Positions 46,882-54,774 of a stretch of 64,000 nucleotides of DNA are shown here, piece after piece (the first letter of the stretch is position 1; each line of letters opens with the position of its first letter). The stretch lies in contig JARLHA010000003.1 in the NCBI GenBank assembly GCA_031292485.1, forward strand, positions 239,636 to 303,635. The letters run 5' to 3'. The stretch is from Mucilaginibacter sp. Lineage in GTDB: Bacteria; Bacteroidota; Bacteroidia; Sphingobacteriales; Sphingobacteriaceae. Made by a program: the position numbers and the translations under genes. Below the pieces are notes generated by a model. The model searched no databases. It saw only the letters and a program-made list of their open reading frames with translations, and had not been told where the DNA came from.

Positions 46882-48525
46882 ATGAACAAGTCAAAAAGCA
46901 TTTATCGCAAAAACTTTTCGCTGGTCATTGTTTTTCTTATTTTGATTTCGGTGATCTTTATTGTCGCGCTTTTTATTTCGTTTGATTTCAACGCCAAAAA
47001 TATCGATAATGAATTTGCCTCCAAAAAAATTGACGTATTAGAGCAAACCATTAAGCCCTATAACGACCTGTTTCAAAATAAGATCCCGGAGATCACTTCA
47101 TACCAGGGATTTTTGGATTCCACCTCTGCAGCAAAATATGCGGATGCAATTTTTCATAATTTTCCTTTTGTGCAGAAAATCGTATTCTACGATGCCCGGA
47201 TAAGCAATCAAAAAAACAGCACAGTGTTTAGGGACAACTTCGGGATCTCTATCAATCAAATGTATCAGTTTGCTCCCGAAAATGGAAATGCAACAGGCAT
47301 ACGGATATGGAATACGAACGATGAGGATGATTTTAAGGAAATGGCTGTGAAGCTAAGTGATTATATTGCCTTTTCGGACACGTCAAAAGAGTCGTCCCAA
47401 ATCGAAATATTTAATACCTTTTATGATATAAAATCGGGTAAGATCAGCTATTCAAATATTCCAAGGCGCACAGATGTAAAAAACTACCGCGAATTGATAA
47501 AAAATGGAAGTCCGTCGTCTTATTACAAACAAAATATCATGACTTTTTTCTTAGACCCTTATTCACTTAGGGTTAAGAACACGCATAAAGAACTTTACCA
47601 GAATGTGAGTATTCAGCCTGTAGTTTATTATCCGTTGGATGCCGGAAACAATAACCTGGTAACTGAAGCTGCTTTACCCGGTGCATTTGCTGATTTTAAG
47701 TTGTATTTTAGTTCAGACAGTAATTATCTGACTAATGAAACCACCCGCAGATTTATGCCAATTGCCGCAATGGTTTTATTGATTTATTGTTTTTTGATGT
47801 TGATTGGATGGCTCATTTATCGCAACCTTAACGTTAACCTTAAATTGTTTAAGCTACAGTATGATTTCATCAATAATTTCACCCACGAGTTTAAAACACC
47901 GGTGAGTGTTATTAAAATTGCGGGGTCCAACCTGAGCGCTGAAGGCGGGCTTAGCGAAAAACAAAGGAAACAATATGGAAGAATATTGAATGAAGAAGCT
48001 GATAAACTGAATGACTTGATGAACAAGCTTTTATCATTTACCCAGCTTGAAAATAAATCGATTAATATTAAAAAGGAAGAAATTGACGTTGAAGTATTTG
48101 TGACAAAATATATTGAAACTTTTAAAATTAAATACCCCGACTTTAAAATCAACTTTAAGGCGCATGGGGTTACTTCGTTTTATAGCGACCCCGTGCTTTT
48201 AGGCAGTGTTTTCCAAAACCTGATCGAAAACGCCTACAAATATTCACACCCAAGTAAAAAAGAGCTGAATATTAATGTTTTGCAGGAAAAACGGGATATT
48301 ATTTTTTCTTTTGCCGACAGAGGCATTGGCATCCCGAAAAACGAATTGAACAATATATTTAAAAAGTTTTACCGTATAGAAAACCAGTATAATCAAAACG
48401 GAAGTGTTGGCCTTGGTTTGGCTTTTTGTAAAGAACTGGTTAATTTTATGAATGGAGAAATAACTGTTAATAGCAAAGTAAACGAGGGATCGGAATTTAT
48501 CATCACCTTGCCTTATGAAAATTAA
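46882..48525 (+). CDS. Membrane sensor histidine kinase
   Basis: The 547-residue kinase has two transmembrane helices (about 15-35 and 292-312) flanking a ~255-residue periplasmic sensor domain of no recognised type. The cytoplasmic part has the H-box NFTHEFKTPVSV (phospho-accepting H335), the N-box FQNLIENAYKYSHP, the G1 box DRGIGIP and the G2 box GSVGLGLAFCKELV. It autophosphorylates and passes phosphate to the response regulator encoded 3 bases later. The S9-like lipoprotein gene just upstream is probably in the same operon and could supply or modulate its signal, which is inference. Confidence 0.95.
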   Translation: MNKSKSIYRKNFSLVIVFLILISVIFIVALFISFDFNAKNIDNEFASKKIDVLEQTIKPYNDLFQNKIPEITSYQGFLDSTSAAKYADAIFHNFPFVQKIVFYDARISNQKNSTVFRDNFGISINQMYQFAPENGNATGIRIWNTNDEDDFKEMAVKLSDYIAFSDTSKESSQIEIFNTFYDIKSGKISYSNIPRRTDVKNYRELIKNGSPSSYYKQNIMTFFLDPYSLRVKNTHKELYQNVSIQPVVYYPLDAGNNNLVTEAALPGAFADFKLYFSSDSNYLTNETTRRFMPIAAMVLLIYCFLMLIGWLIYRNLNVNLKLFKLQYDFINNFTHEFKTPVSVIKIAGSNLSAEGGLSEKQRKQYGRILNEEADKLNDLMNKLLSFTQLENKSINIKKEEIDVEVFVTKYIETFKIKYPDFKINFKAHGVTSFYSDPVLLGSVFQNLIENAYKYSHPSKKELNINVLQEKRDIIFSFADRGIGIPKNELNNIFKKFYRIENQYNQNGSVGLGLAFCKELVNFMNGEITVNSKVNEGSEFIITLPYEN

Positions 48526-48528
48526 ATT

Positions 48529-49221
48529 ATGAATAAAGAAATTAAGATCGCGCTGGTTGAAGATGACGAAAACCTGCGTTTTTTGGTAGCTGAACGCTTA
48601 CAATCAGAGGGCTATAAAGTATTAGAGGCCCCAAACGGCGATGATGGTGAAAAAACAATTTTAGCAGAATCGCCCCATGTTGTTTTGCTCGACTGGATGC
48701 TGCCCGGTAAACAGGGATCCGATGTTTGCACCAGCCTGAGAAACAACGGTTACGAAGGTCAGGTAATTATGATGACTGCCAAAGGTCAGGATGTTGACAA
48801 GATTGAGGCTTATAAATTTGGCGTATCTGATTACATCATCAAACCATTTAACATGGACGTTTTGGTGGCAATGATAGATAGTAAAATCAAATTTTCGTTG
48901 AATACGGACAAATCGGAGTCTTACAAATTTGCGAATATGGAGCACCAGCCCAATACGCACTTATTGATCAGGGATAACCGAAAAATTGAATTAACCATCC
49001 TTGAAAACCGGATTTTGCTTTATTTCCTTAAAAACAAAAACAAGGTGATTAACCGCGAAGAACTGATGATGGAAGTTTGGGGCTACAATGCTGATGTTAA
49101 CACTCGTACATTGGACATGCATATTGTAAGGCTCCGTAAAAAAATAGAAACCAACGCTGATTCTCCGCAATATTTGCAAACCGTAAGGGGAATTGGGTAT
49201 AAGTTTGTGTATGCAGGATAG
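48529..49221 (+). CDS. OmpR-family response regulator
   Basis: The 230-residue protein has a receiver domain (about 5-120) with phospho-accepting D55 (VVLLDWMLPG), the conserved Thr (MMTAKG) and Lys (DYIIKPF). A C-terminal winged helix (about 130-228) contains the OmpR-type sequence REELMMEVWGYNADVNTRTLDMHI, given here by its ends REELMMEVWG and TRTLDMHI. It is the partner of the adjacent kinase. Target genes are unknown. A bidirectional hairpin follows the stop codon. Confidence 0.96.
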   Translation: MNKEIKIALVEDDENLRFLVAERLQSEGYKVLEAPNGDDGEKTILAESPHVVLLDWMLPGKQGSDVCTSLRNNGYEGQVIMMTAKGQDVDKIEAYKFGVSDYIIKPFNMDVLVAMIDSKIKFSLNTDKSESYKFANMEHQPNTHLLIRDNRKIELTILENRILLYFLKNKNKVINREELMMEVWGYNADVNTRTLDMHIVRLRKKIETNADSPQYLQTVRGIGYKFVYAG

Positions 49222-49229
49222 TTTCTCAA

Positions 49230-49262
49230 AGACTTACGAAGTTTTGAAAACTTCGTAAGTCT
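49230..49262. terminator. Perfect 16-bp inverted repeat between convergent genes
   Basis: 49230-49245 (AGACTTACGAAGTTTT) is exactly complementary to 49247-49262 around a single central G. It fills the 43-base gap between the response regulator stop and the methyltransferase stop, so a bidirectional terminator is likely. From memory, this sequence type is frequent between genes in many Bacteroidota. Confidence 0.75.
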
Positions 49263-49264
49263 GA

Positions 49265-49885
49265 TCATCCTTGTTTAAAAACCTGTGATATTATAAATTC
49301 ACCAAAAAGTGTTTGTGAGGCAATGATTTTATAACCGTATTGTTCAAAATGTTCGTCAATATCAGGCAGTTTAGATGCTTCGATATTGCAAATCAGCCTG
49401 AAAAATAAAAACATCGATTTTAGTAATCCCTTTTGCCACCATTTTCCTTTCAATTGAAAATCGCAATTGAGCCATAAACCACCCGGCTTTATTAAAGAAT
49501 GGATGTGGCTAAATACCTGTTTTAAAGTTTGTTCTGTAAAATTATCAAACAAAAATGGCGTAATTACAATGTCAAAATCAGGAAGCAGACGAACATTTTC
49601 AATGGCCTCGTTTATAAAAATCACCCTATTATTACCGGCATTTCTTTTTTTTGACAGCGCCACCATTTTTGGCGCTACTTCTACATAGGCGATCTGTAAA
49701 CCGGACGGATATATATTGGTAATTTCATCCAGTATCCAACCCGTTCCGCCGCCAACGATCAAAACATTCGAATTTGGGGGAATAAACCGTAACAGGTAAA
49801 CCTGCGCCTTAATCAAAGCCCTACCGTATACAAGGCGAGAAAGCCTGTCGTAAAACCAGGCGGAATTGTTGTAGTTGGCTGCCAT
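49265..49885 (-). CDS. Class I SAM-dependent methyltransferase
   Basis: The 206-residue protein has the SAM-binding motif I VLIVGGGTGWILDEI, the acidic residue of motif II (YVEVAPKMVALSKK), and the later motif DFDIVITPFLFDNFT. This gives the Rossmann-like class I methyltransferase fold. The C-terminal part (LLKSMFLFFRLICNIEASKLPDIDEHFEQYG) is like methyltransferases that act on small molecules. The substrate is unknown. It converges with the response regulator. Confidence 0.88.
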   Translation of the reverse strand: MAANYNNSAWFYDRLSRLVYGRALIKAQVYLLRFIPPNSNVLIVGGGTGWILDEITNIYPSGLQIAYVEVAPKMVALSKKRNAGNNRVIFINEAIENVRLLPDFDIVITPFLFDNFTEQTLKQVFSHIHSLIKPGGLWLNCDFQLKGKWWQKGLLKSMFLFFRLICNIEASKLPDIDEHFEQYGYKIIASQTLFGEFIISQVFKQG

Positions 49886-49896
49886 TGGTTATAATA

Positions 49897-49999
49897 AGTT
49901 GTAAGGGTTGCAAAGGTTCTAAGAAGTTAGAAATTTCATAGAAACAAGTCGGATTTTTTAGCAGCTAAAACGATTACTACATTTACAACCCTTACAACT
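49897..49999. repeat. Distant 14-bp inverted repeat in a divergent promoter region
   Basis: AGTTGTAAGGGTTG at 49897-49910 is exactly complementary to 49986-49999, with 75 bases between. Both lie between the divergent methyltransferase and CocE-like genes. It may be a degenerate hairpin element or a paired operator. Confidence 0.6.
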
Positions 50000-50049
50000 C
50001 ATTTCAACTAATTCGCTATCTTTAGTCATCCATCCTTAATTCAGCAATT

Positions 50050-51894
50050 ATGAGCACATTTTTTACAAAGATCACATTTATAGGTATACTATGTTTATGT
50101 TCAGCTAACCTTTTTGCACAGCCCACCAAACCTGATGATAAATATAGTCGCCAGGAAGTAATGATACCCATGAGGGATGGGATTAAACTGCATACCGTTA
50201 TCTACACCCCAAAAAATCAGTCAGAGAAACTACCATTTTTAATCACCAGGACGCCTTATGGCGTAAATGAAAACCCGAGCCCGGAAAGGGAAGCATATAT
50301 CAAAGATATGGCCGAAGAGGGTTATATTTTTGTGGCCCAGGATATCCGCGGCAGGTATTTATCACAGGGGACATTTGAAATGCAGCGTTTTAACCGCGAT
50401 AAAAAAGATCCGAAAGCAATTGATGAAGCAAGCGATACTTACGATACCATCGACTGGTTGCTAAAAAATGTACCTGAAAATAACGGCAAAGCCGGCATCT
50501 ATGGCATATCATACGATGGATGGACAGCGATTATTGCCGGTACTGATCCTCACCCCGCTTTGAAAGCAGTATCGGAACAGGCCACGCCGGCGGATATGTT
50601 TATGAACGATGATTTCCACCATAACGGCGCCTTCCGGTTAAGTTATGGTTTTGAGTATTCGGTGTTAACTGAGGCCGCCAAAACGGACTCGCTGTATAAT
50701 TTTGGCCAGTACGATACTTATGATTGGTACCTGAAACTGGGTACACTTTCAAACATCAATAAAAAATACGCACACAATACGCTGCCAACCTGGAACAACT
50801 TTATTGCACATCCTAACTACGATAGTTTCTGGCAAAAACAAGCACTGGCTTACCGTCTGGACACCCCAAGAACCGCCATCCAGCATGTATCCGGCTGGTG
50901 GGACCAGGAGGACATGGTTGGCCCGCAAACCGCTTACAAAACGCTGGAGAAAAAAGATGTTAACCACAAAAACTTTATTGTTTTAGGCCCCTGGAGGCAT
51001 GGCGGCTGGGCAGGCGGCGAAGGAAAAAGCCTGGGCAACATAAAATTCGACGACCAGGCCACCGGCACCTATTTCAGGAAAGAAATCCAGGCCAAATGGT
51101 TTGCCTGGTATTTAAAAGGAAAAGGCGATGGCAATTTTGCCGAGGCAATATCCTTTCAAACAGGCTCGAATAAATGGATGAACTATAGTGCCTGGCCTCC
51201 TAAAGAGGCGGTGAGCAAAAATATTTACTTTCATACCGATGGCAAGCTTTCCTTCGAAAAACCATCCGCAACTGAAACCAAGGCATTTGACAGTTATGTA
51301 TCTGATCCGTCAAAACCTGTACCTTACCGGCAAAGGCCAATTGAAGAAACCTATGGGCCAGGTTCCCGCTGGTATTTTTGGCTGACAGAAGACCAGCGCT
51401 TTGTGGACAACCGCCCCGATGTTTTAACCTGGCAAACCGATACCCTTACACAGGATGTTACCATTACCGGTAATGTACTGGCTAAACTATACGCCTCAAC
51501 TTCCGGCAGCGACGCGGATTGGGTGGTTAAACTGATTGATGTTTATCCGCAGGATTATAAAAAAGAGTTAAAGATGTCCGGCTATGAGCTGATGATCGCC
51601 GATGATGTATTTCGCGGCAGGTTCAGGAAAAGCTTTACAAAACCCGAGCCCATAACGCCCGGAAAAGTAGAAGCGTACAGCATCGACCTGCATGGCGCCG
51701 ATCATGTATTTAAGAAAGGGCACAAAATAATGGTACAGGTACAAAGCACCTGGTTCCCGGTAATTGACAGAAATCCGCAGAAGTATGTACCCAATATATT
51801 TGAAGCCAAAGCGAGCGATTACCAGTCGGCAACACAAAAAGTGTATCATTCGGCGGTTTTCCCAAGCAGCGTTATTTTGCCAGTGATGCAGTAA
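50050..51894 (+). CDS. CocE/NonD-family serine hydrolase (X-Pro dipeptidyl-peptidase S15-like), first copy
   Basis: This 614-residue exported enzyme starts with a signal peptide (TFIGILCLCSANLFAQ). The alpha/beta hydrolase domain has the nucleophile motif G-I-S-Y-D-G (Ser154), the acid D285/D288 (WWDQEDMVG) and His317 (GPWRHGGW). A C-terminal jelly-roll domain contains DADWVVKLIDVYPQDY and KGHKIMVQVQSTWFPV. Members cleave acyl or alpha-amino-acid esters, beta-lactam-type amides or X-Pro dipeptides; the substrate cannot be told from sequence. A paralogue lies at 60237-62111. Confidence 0.92.
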   Translation: MSTFFTKITFIGILCLCSANLFAQPTKPDDKYSRQEVMIPMRDGIKLHTVIYTPKNQSEKLPFLITRTPYGVNENPSPEREAYIKDMAEEGYIFVAQDIRGRYLSQGTFEMQRFNRDKKDPKAIDEASDTYDTIDWLLKNVPENNGKAGIYGISYDGWTAIIAGTDPHPALKAVSEQATPADMFMNDDFHHNGAFRLSYGFEYSVLTEAAKTDSLYNFGQYDTYDWYLKLGTLSNINKKYAHNTLPTWNNFIAHPNYDSFWQKQALAYRLDTPRTAIQHVSGWWDQEDMVGPQTAYKTLEKKDVNHKNFIVLGPWRHGGWAGGEGKSLGNIKFDDQATGTYFRKEIQAKWFAWYLKGKGDGNFAEAISFQTGSNKWMNYSAWPPKEAVSKNIYFHTDGKLSFEKPSATETKAFDSYVSDPSKPVPYRQRPIEETYGPGSRWYFWLTEDQRFVDNRPDVLTWQTDTLTQDVTITGNVLAKLYASTSGSDADWVVKLIDVYPQDYKKELKMSGYELMIADDVFRGRFRKSFTKPEPITPGKVEAYSIDLHGADHVFKKGHKIMVQVQSTWFPVIDRNPQKYVPNIFEAKASDYQSATQKVYHSAVFPSSVILPVMQ

Positions 51895-51899
51895 TAGCA

Positions 51900-51938
51900 G
51901 TCGGCTTTGACGACTTAAAAAAAATCGTCAAAGCTGAC
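51900..51938. terminator. Hairpin between convergent hydrolase and epimerase genes
   Basis: 51900-51913 (GTCGGCTTTGACGA) pairs with 51925-51938 at 13 of 14 positions plus one G-T wobble, around an A-rich loop that gives a T-rich run on the minus strand. It probably terminates transcription from one or both sides. Confidence 0.65.
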
Positions 51939-51945
51939 TTCAATA

Positions 51946-52968
51946 TCAATTTAAAAATTTACCGGCATTATTGTTTAAATACAGCATAGCTGCTTTTATG
52001 GCCTCAATGGGTGGCCCCGGATTAAAACCAAGTTCATTTCTGGCTTTGGCAATATCAAAATTTTGCTGAAGACCACTAAACATCGCTATATCTTTTACTG
52101 TAAGCTTAGGCATATTACCAGAAATTTTACTGCCTATCTCCATAAAAAAAGCAACTGTGTATAAAAACCATTTGGGCACGGGTGCAGGTAATTTTATTTT
52201 TTTCTCTGGAAAAAGTCCCTGCGCTATTTTGGTAGTATCACGAATTGTGGTGCATTTTTCGTTAGCGAGAATGTACCTTTCGCCATTTATGCCCTTTTTT
52301 GCCGCCAGGTAGCAACCTTCAGCAACATCTTTCACATCAATCCAGTTGAGCGTAATATTTGTTTCGACGGGAATCTCATTTTTTAAGATCATCCTGACTA
52401 TATTATAGGATACATTTAAACTGCCGAAAGCCTGGCTCCCGATCATAGCCGACGGAAGAACTGCTACCAATTCAATGTTATGTTTAATAGCCAGTTCAAA
52501 TGCAAGCTTTTCGCCGTCGTTCTTTGAGTTATAATACATATCCCTGCGATCGGGATTGAAGCCATAATTTTCCTTAGTGGGGATTTTTGAATAGTTGAGC
52601 GCTGCGATAGAACTTACATAAACAATTCGCTTTACGCCTGCCGCGGCAGCAGCTTCAATCATATTTTTTGTGCCGATCAGGTTAACATCGTAGATTTCCT
52701 TTTTGGGGTTTCGCGCCCATAAACTAAATGCGGCACCCACAGCATAAAAGGTTTCAACCCCGTTTAAAGCTTTGAGCAGCGTAGCTTTATCCATTATATC
52801 GGCCTCCACCAATTCGCAATCAAGCCCTTCAAAAGGCTCCCTGTTCTTGATTTTTCGTACCGAAGCCCGCACCGGAACGCCCCTACTGATTAACAGGCGT
52901 ACTAAGTTGTTGCCAAGGTGGCCGTTGGCCCCTGTAACAAGTGATAATTTTTCCTTTGTCATTTTCAT
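51946..52968 (-). CDS. NAD-dependent epimerase/dehydratase family protein
   Basis: The 340-residue extended SDR protein has the nucleotide-binding motif LVTGANGHLGNNLVR (residues about 11-25) and the catalytic Y-x3-K in YYNSKNDGEKLAFE. It resembles dihydroflavonol-4-reductase-like and 3-beta-HSD-like epimerases, with IVYVSSIAALNYS before the catalytic Tyr. The substrate is unknown. It lies downstream of the Crp-type regulator on the same strand (78-base gap), so control by it is possible. Confidence 0.88.
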   Translation of the reverse strand: MKMTKEKLSLVTGANGHLGNNLVRLLISRGVPVRASVRKIKNREPFEGLDCELVEADIMDKATLLKALNGVETFYAVGAAFSLWARNPKKEIYDVNLIGTKNMIEAAAAAGVKRIVYVSSIAALNYSKIPTKENYGFNPDRRDMYYNSKNDGEKLAFELAIKHNIELVAVLPSAMIGSQAFGSLNVSYNIVRMILKNEIPVETNITLNWIDVKDVAEGCYLAAKKGINGERYILANEKCTTIRDTTKIAQGLFPEKKIKLPAPVPKWFLYTVAFFMEIGSKISGNMPKLTVKDIAMFSGLQQNFDIAKARNELGFNPGPPIEAIKAAMLYLNNNAGKFLN

Positions 52969-53046
52969 GAATTTATTTGATGAGACAAAGGTGGATCGCC
53001 CGTCAAAAAATCCACTTGATAAATGTTAGGAAATGAAAACAGTGTT

Positions 53047-53622
53047 TTATTGTAAGATCTTCTTTCGGATGCGGCTTAAACTCTCGGGTTTCATGCCCAG
53101 GAAAGAGGCTATGTATTGAACCGGTACATTTTTTAAGACATCCGGATAATTTTTTATCAATTTTAAGTACCGTTGTTCGGCCGAAAGTGTTGCCATTTCT
53201 TTTGCCCTGTTTTCGTTATAGGCAAGGGCTTGTTCGAACACCATGATACTATAATTTTTAAATACCGCACTATGCTCCAAAAGAAAACCGAGGTTTGCTT
53301 TGCTGATCCGAAGCAGGGTACAATCGGTTATACTTTGCAGGTTTTCAGCTGAAACCTTTTGATTAATGAAATTGAAATATGACGTAATGAAGCCCGGCGG
53401 GCAATTGATATGTGTGGTTATTTCATTGCCTTTTTCATCAAAATAAAACAGTCGAACATATCCTGAAATAATGAAGTACAAATACGTTGGTACTTTACCC
53501 TCAACTTCTATAATAGCGCTATGCGGAAATTGTACTAATTCAAATTGACTCATGCATAAATCGACGTCTTGGGGCGCCAAATTCACACTTTTATTTATCA
53601 ACGTAATCAGCTCTTCAATCAT
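53047..53622 (-). CDS. Crp/Fnr-family transcriptional regulator
   Basis: The 191-residue protein has an N-terminal cyclic-nucleotide-binding-like beta-barrel (about residues 25-115, with VEGKVPTYLYFIISGYVRLFY, described by its start VEGKVPTYLYF). A C-terminal helix-turn-helix is seen near SFLGMKPESLSRIRKKIL. The ligand residues for cAMP are not evident, so the effector is unknown. Such regulators in Bacteroidota often control nearby redox genes. It lies between the cytochrome c gene (35 bases upstream) and the epimerase gene on the same strand. Confidence 0.87.
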   Translation of the reverse strand: MIEELITLINKSVNLAPQDVDLCMSQFELVQFPHSAIIEVEGKVPTYLYFIISGYVRLFYFDEKGNEITTHINCPPGFITSYFNFINQKVSAENLQSITDCTLLRISKANLGFLLEHSAVFKNYSIMVFEQALAYNENRAKEMATLSAEQRYLKLIKNYPDVLKNVPVQYIASFLGMKPESLSRIRKKILQ

Positions 53623-53657
53623 AATTCAGTAGCAATTATAATATAAACCGTCCAATA

Positions 53658-54662
53658 TTAATTGCTTTTAATTGCCGCGATTGGTTTAAAGGGGCCATAT
53701 TTATGCTGCATTTCACTAAAGTTGTCGGCATAAGGGCCAAATGGGAAATCAATGGGTTTACTTTTCAGGTCTTTCCAGTCTTTGCGCTGGTCGTAATGCG
53801 GGCGGGGTTGAGAGTTAATAAAGGCGGCCACATTCCATGCTTCTTCATCCATTAGTCGTGGACTTTTATAGGTTGCGCCAAACGGCATATTATTTTTAAC
53901 AAAACCAGCCAGGGTTCCAATGCGGTACATCCCCGCACCGTTATTGTAACTGTGATCTCCCCATAATGGCGGGTAGGTATAACTAAGTTTATCGGCTGCA
54001 AGCATACCTTCGCCATTAACTCCATGGCAAACCTTGCATTTTGAAACAAAAACAACTTTACCTTTTTGAGGATCGGCAGGGGTTTCCAAAAAAGTGAGTT
54101 TTTCTGTTGCTGAACCAAATAGTTTTTTACCCTTTTTTACCCCCTGCCCTACCCAATTGATATAGGCCATTATGGCGCGTACTTCCTTCCCGTTTGTATC
54201 AGGTACCTCCCCTGCCAGGCTACGACTGAAACAGTCGGATATACGGCCGGAAAGCGGCTGAATTTTACCGTTCCGGTAATTCATTTTTGGATAATTAGCC
54301 AGCACGCCTGAATAGTTATTTGCGAAAAGCCGACTACCACCCGCCAGATGGCAGTTCTGACAATTCATCCCGTTTGATATTGGGGCGATACTTCCTTTGG
54401 GGCCAAAATATTTCGCCGTGTGGGTGAGCAGTTCTTTTCCGTAACGGATCATATCGCCCGTTTTTCCTCTCGGGATAGTGCTTGAATCCGGGGCTTTCCA
54501 TGCATTTGCGGGGATGAGTCTTTTGCTAAATGTCAGTCGTACCCCGGATAATCTATTATCATTACATGATAGGGAAATAGAACAAATCAATATCAAACCT
54601 AAAATGCCGGAGAATTTATAACAAAGCACACTTGTATTGTTATCTACATTTGATCGCACCAT
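53658..54662 (-). CDS. Dihaem cytochrome c lipoprotein resembling thiosulfate dehydrogenase TsdA
   Basis: The 334-residue protein has a lipoprotein-type signal (ILICSISLSCND, Cys33) and two haem c sites, CQNCH at 101 and CKVCH at 209. The first half resembles TsdA, which oxidises thiosulfate to tetrathionate (or the reverse). Cys144 (RISDCFSRSLAG) is at a position like the Cys that binds the active haem in TsdA. The alternative is a generic dihaem electron carrier. It is transcribed leftwards toward a Crp-like regulator gene. Confidence 0.78.
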   Translation of the reverse strand: MVRSNVDNNTSVLCYKFSGILGLILICSISLSCNDNRLSGVRLTFSKRLIPANAWKAPDSSTIPRGKTGDMIRYGKELLTHTAKYFGPKGSIAPISNGMNCQNCHLAGGSRLFANNYSGVLANYPKMNYRNGKIQPLSGRISDCFSRSLAGEVPDTNGKEVRAIMAYINWVGQGVKKGKKLFGSATEKLTFLETPADPQKGKVVFVSKCKVCHGVNGEGMLAADKLSYTYPPLWGDHSYNNGAGMYRIGTLAGFVKNNMPFGATYKSPRLMDEEAWNVAAFINSQPRPHYDQRKDWKDLKSKPIDFPFGPYADNFSEMQHKYGPFKPIAAIKSN

Positions 54663-54774
54663 TAATGAATTGTGATAAATTACAACATAAAAATAAGCTT
54701 TTTTAATTCCAATTCACAAATACCAGCTTTTTACCTATTATGTTAACTTTACACCGAAAATTAAGGATTGATTA

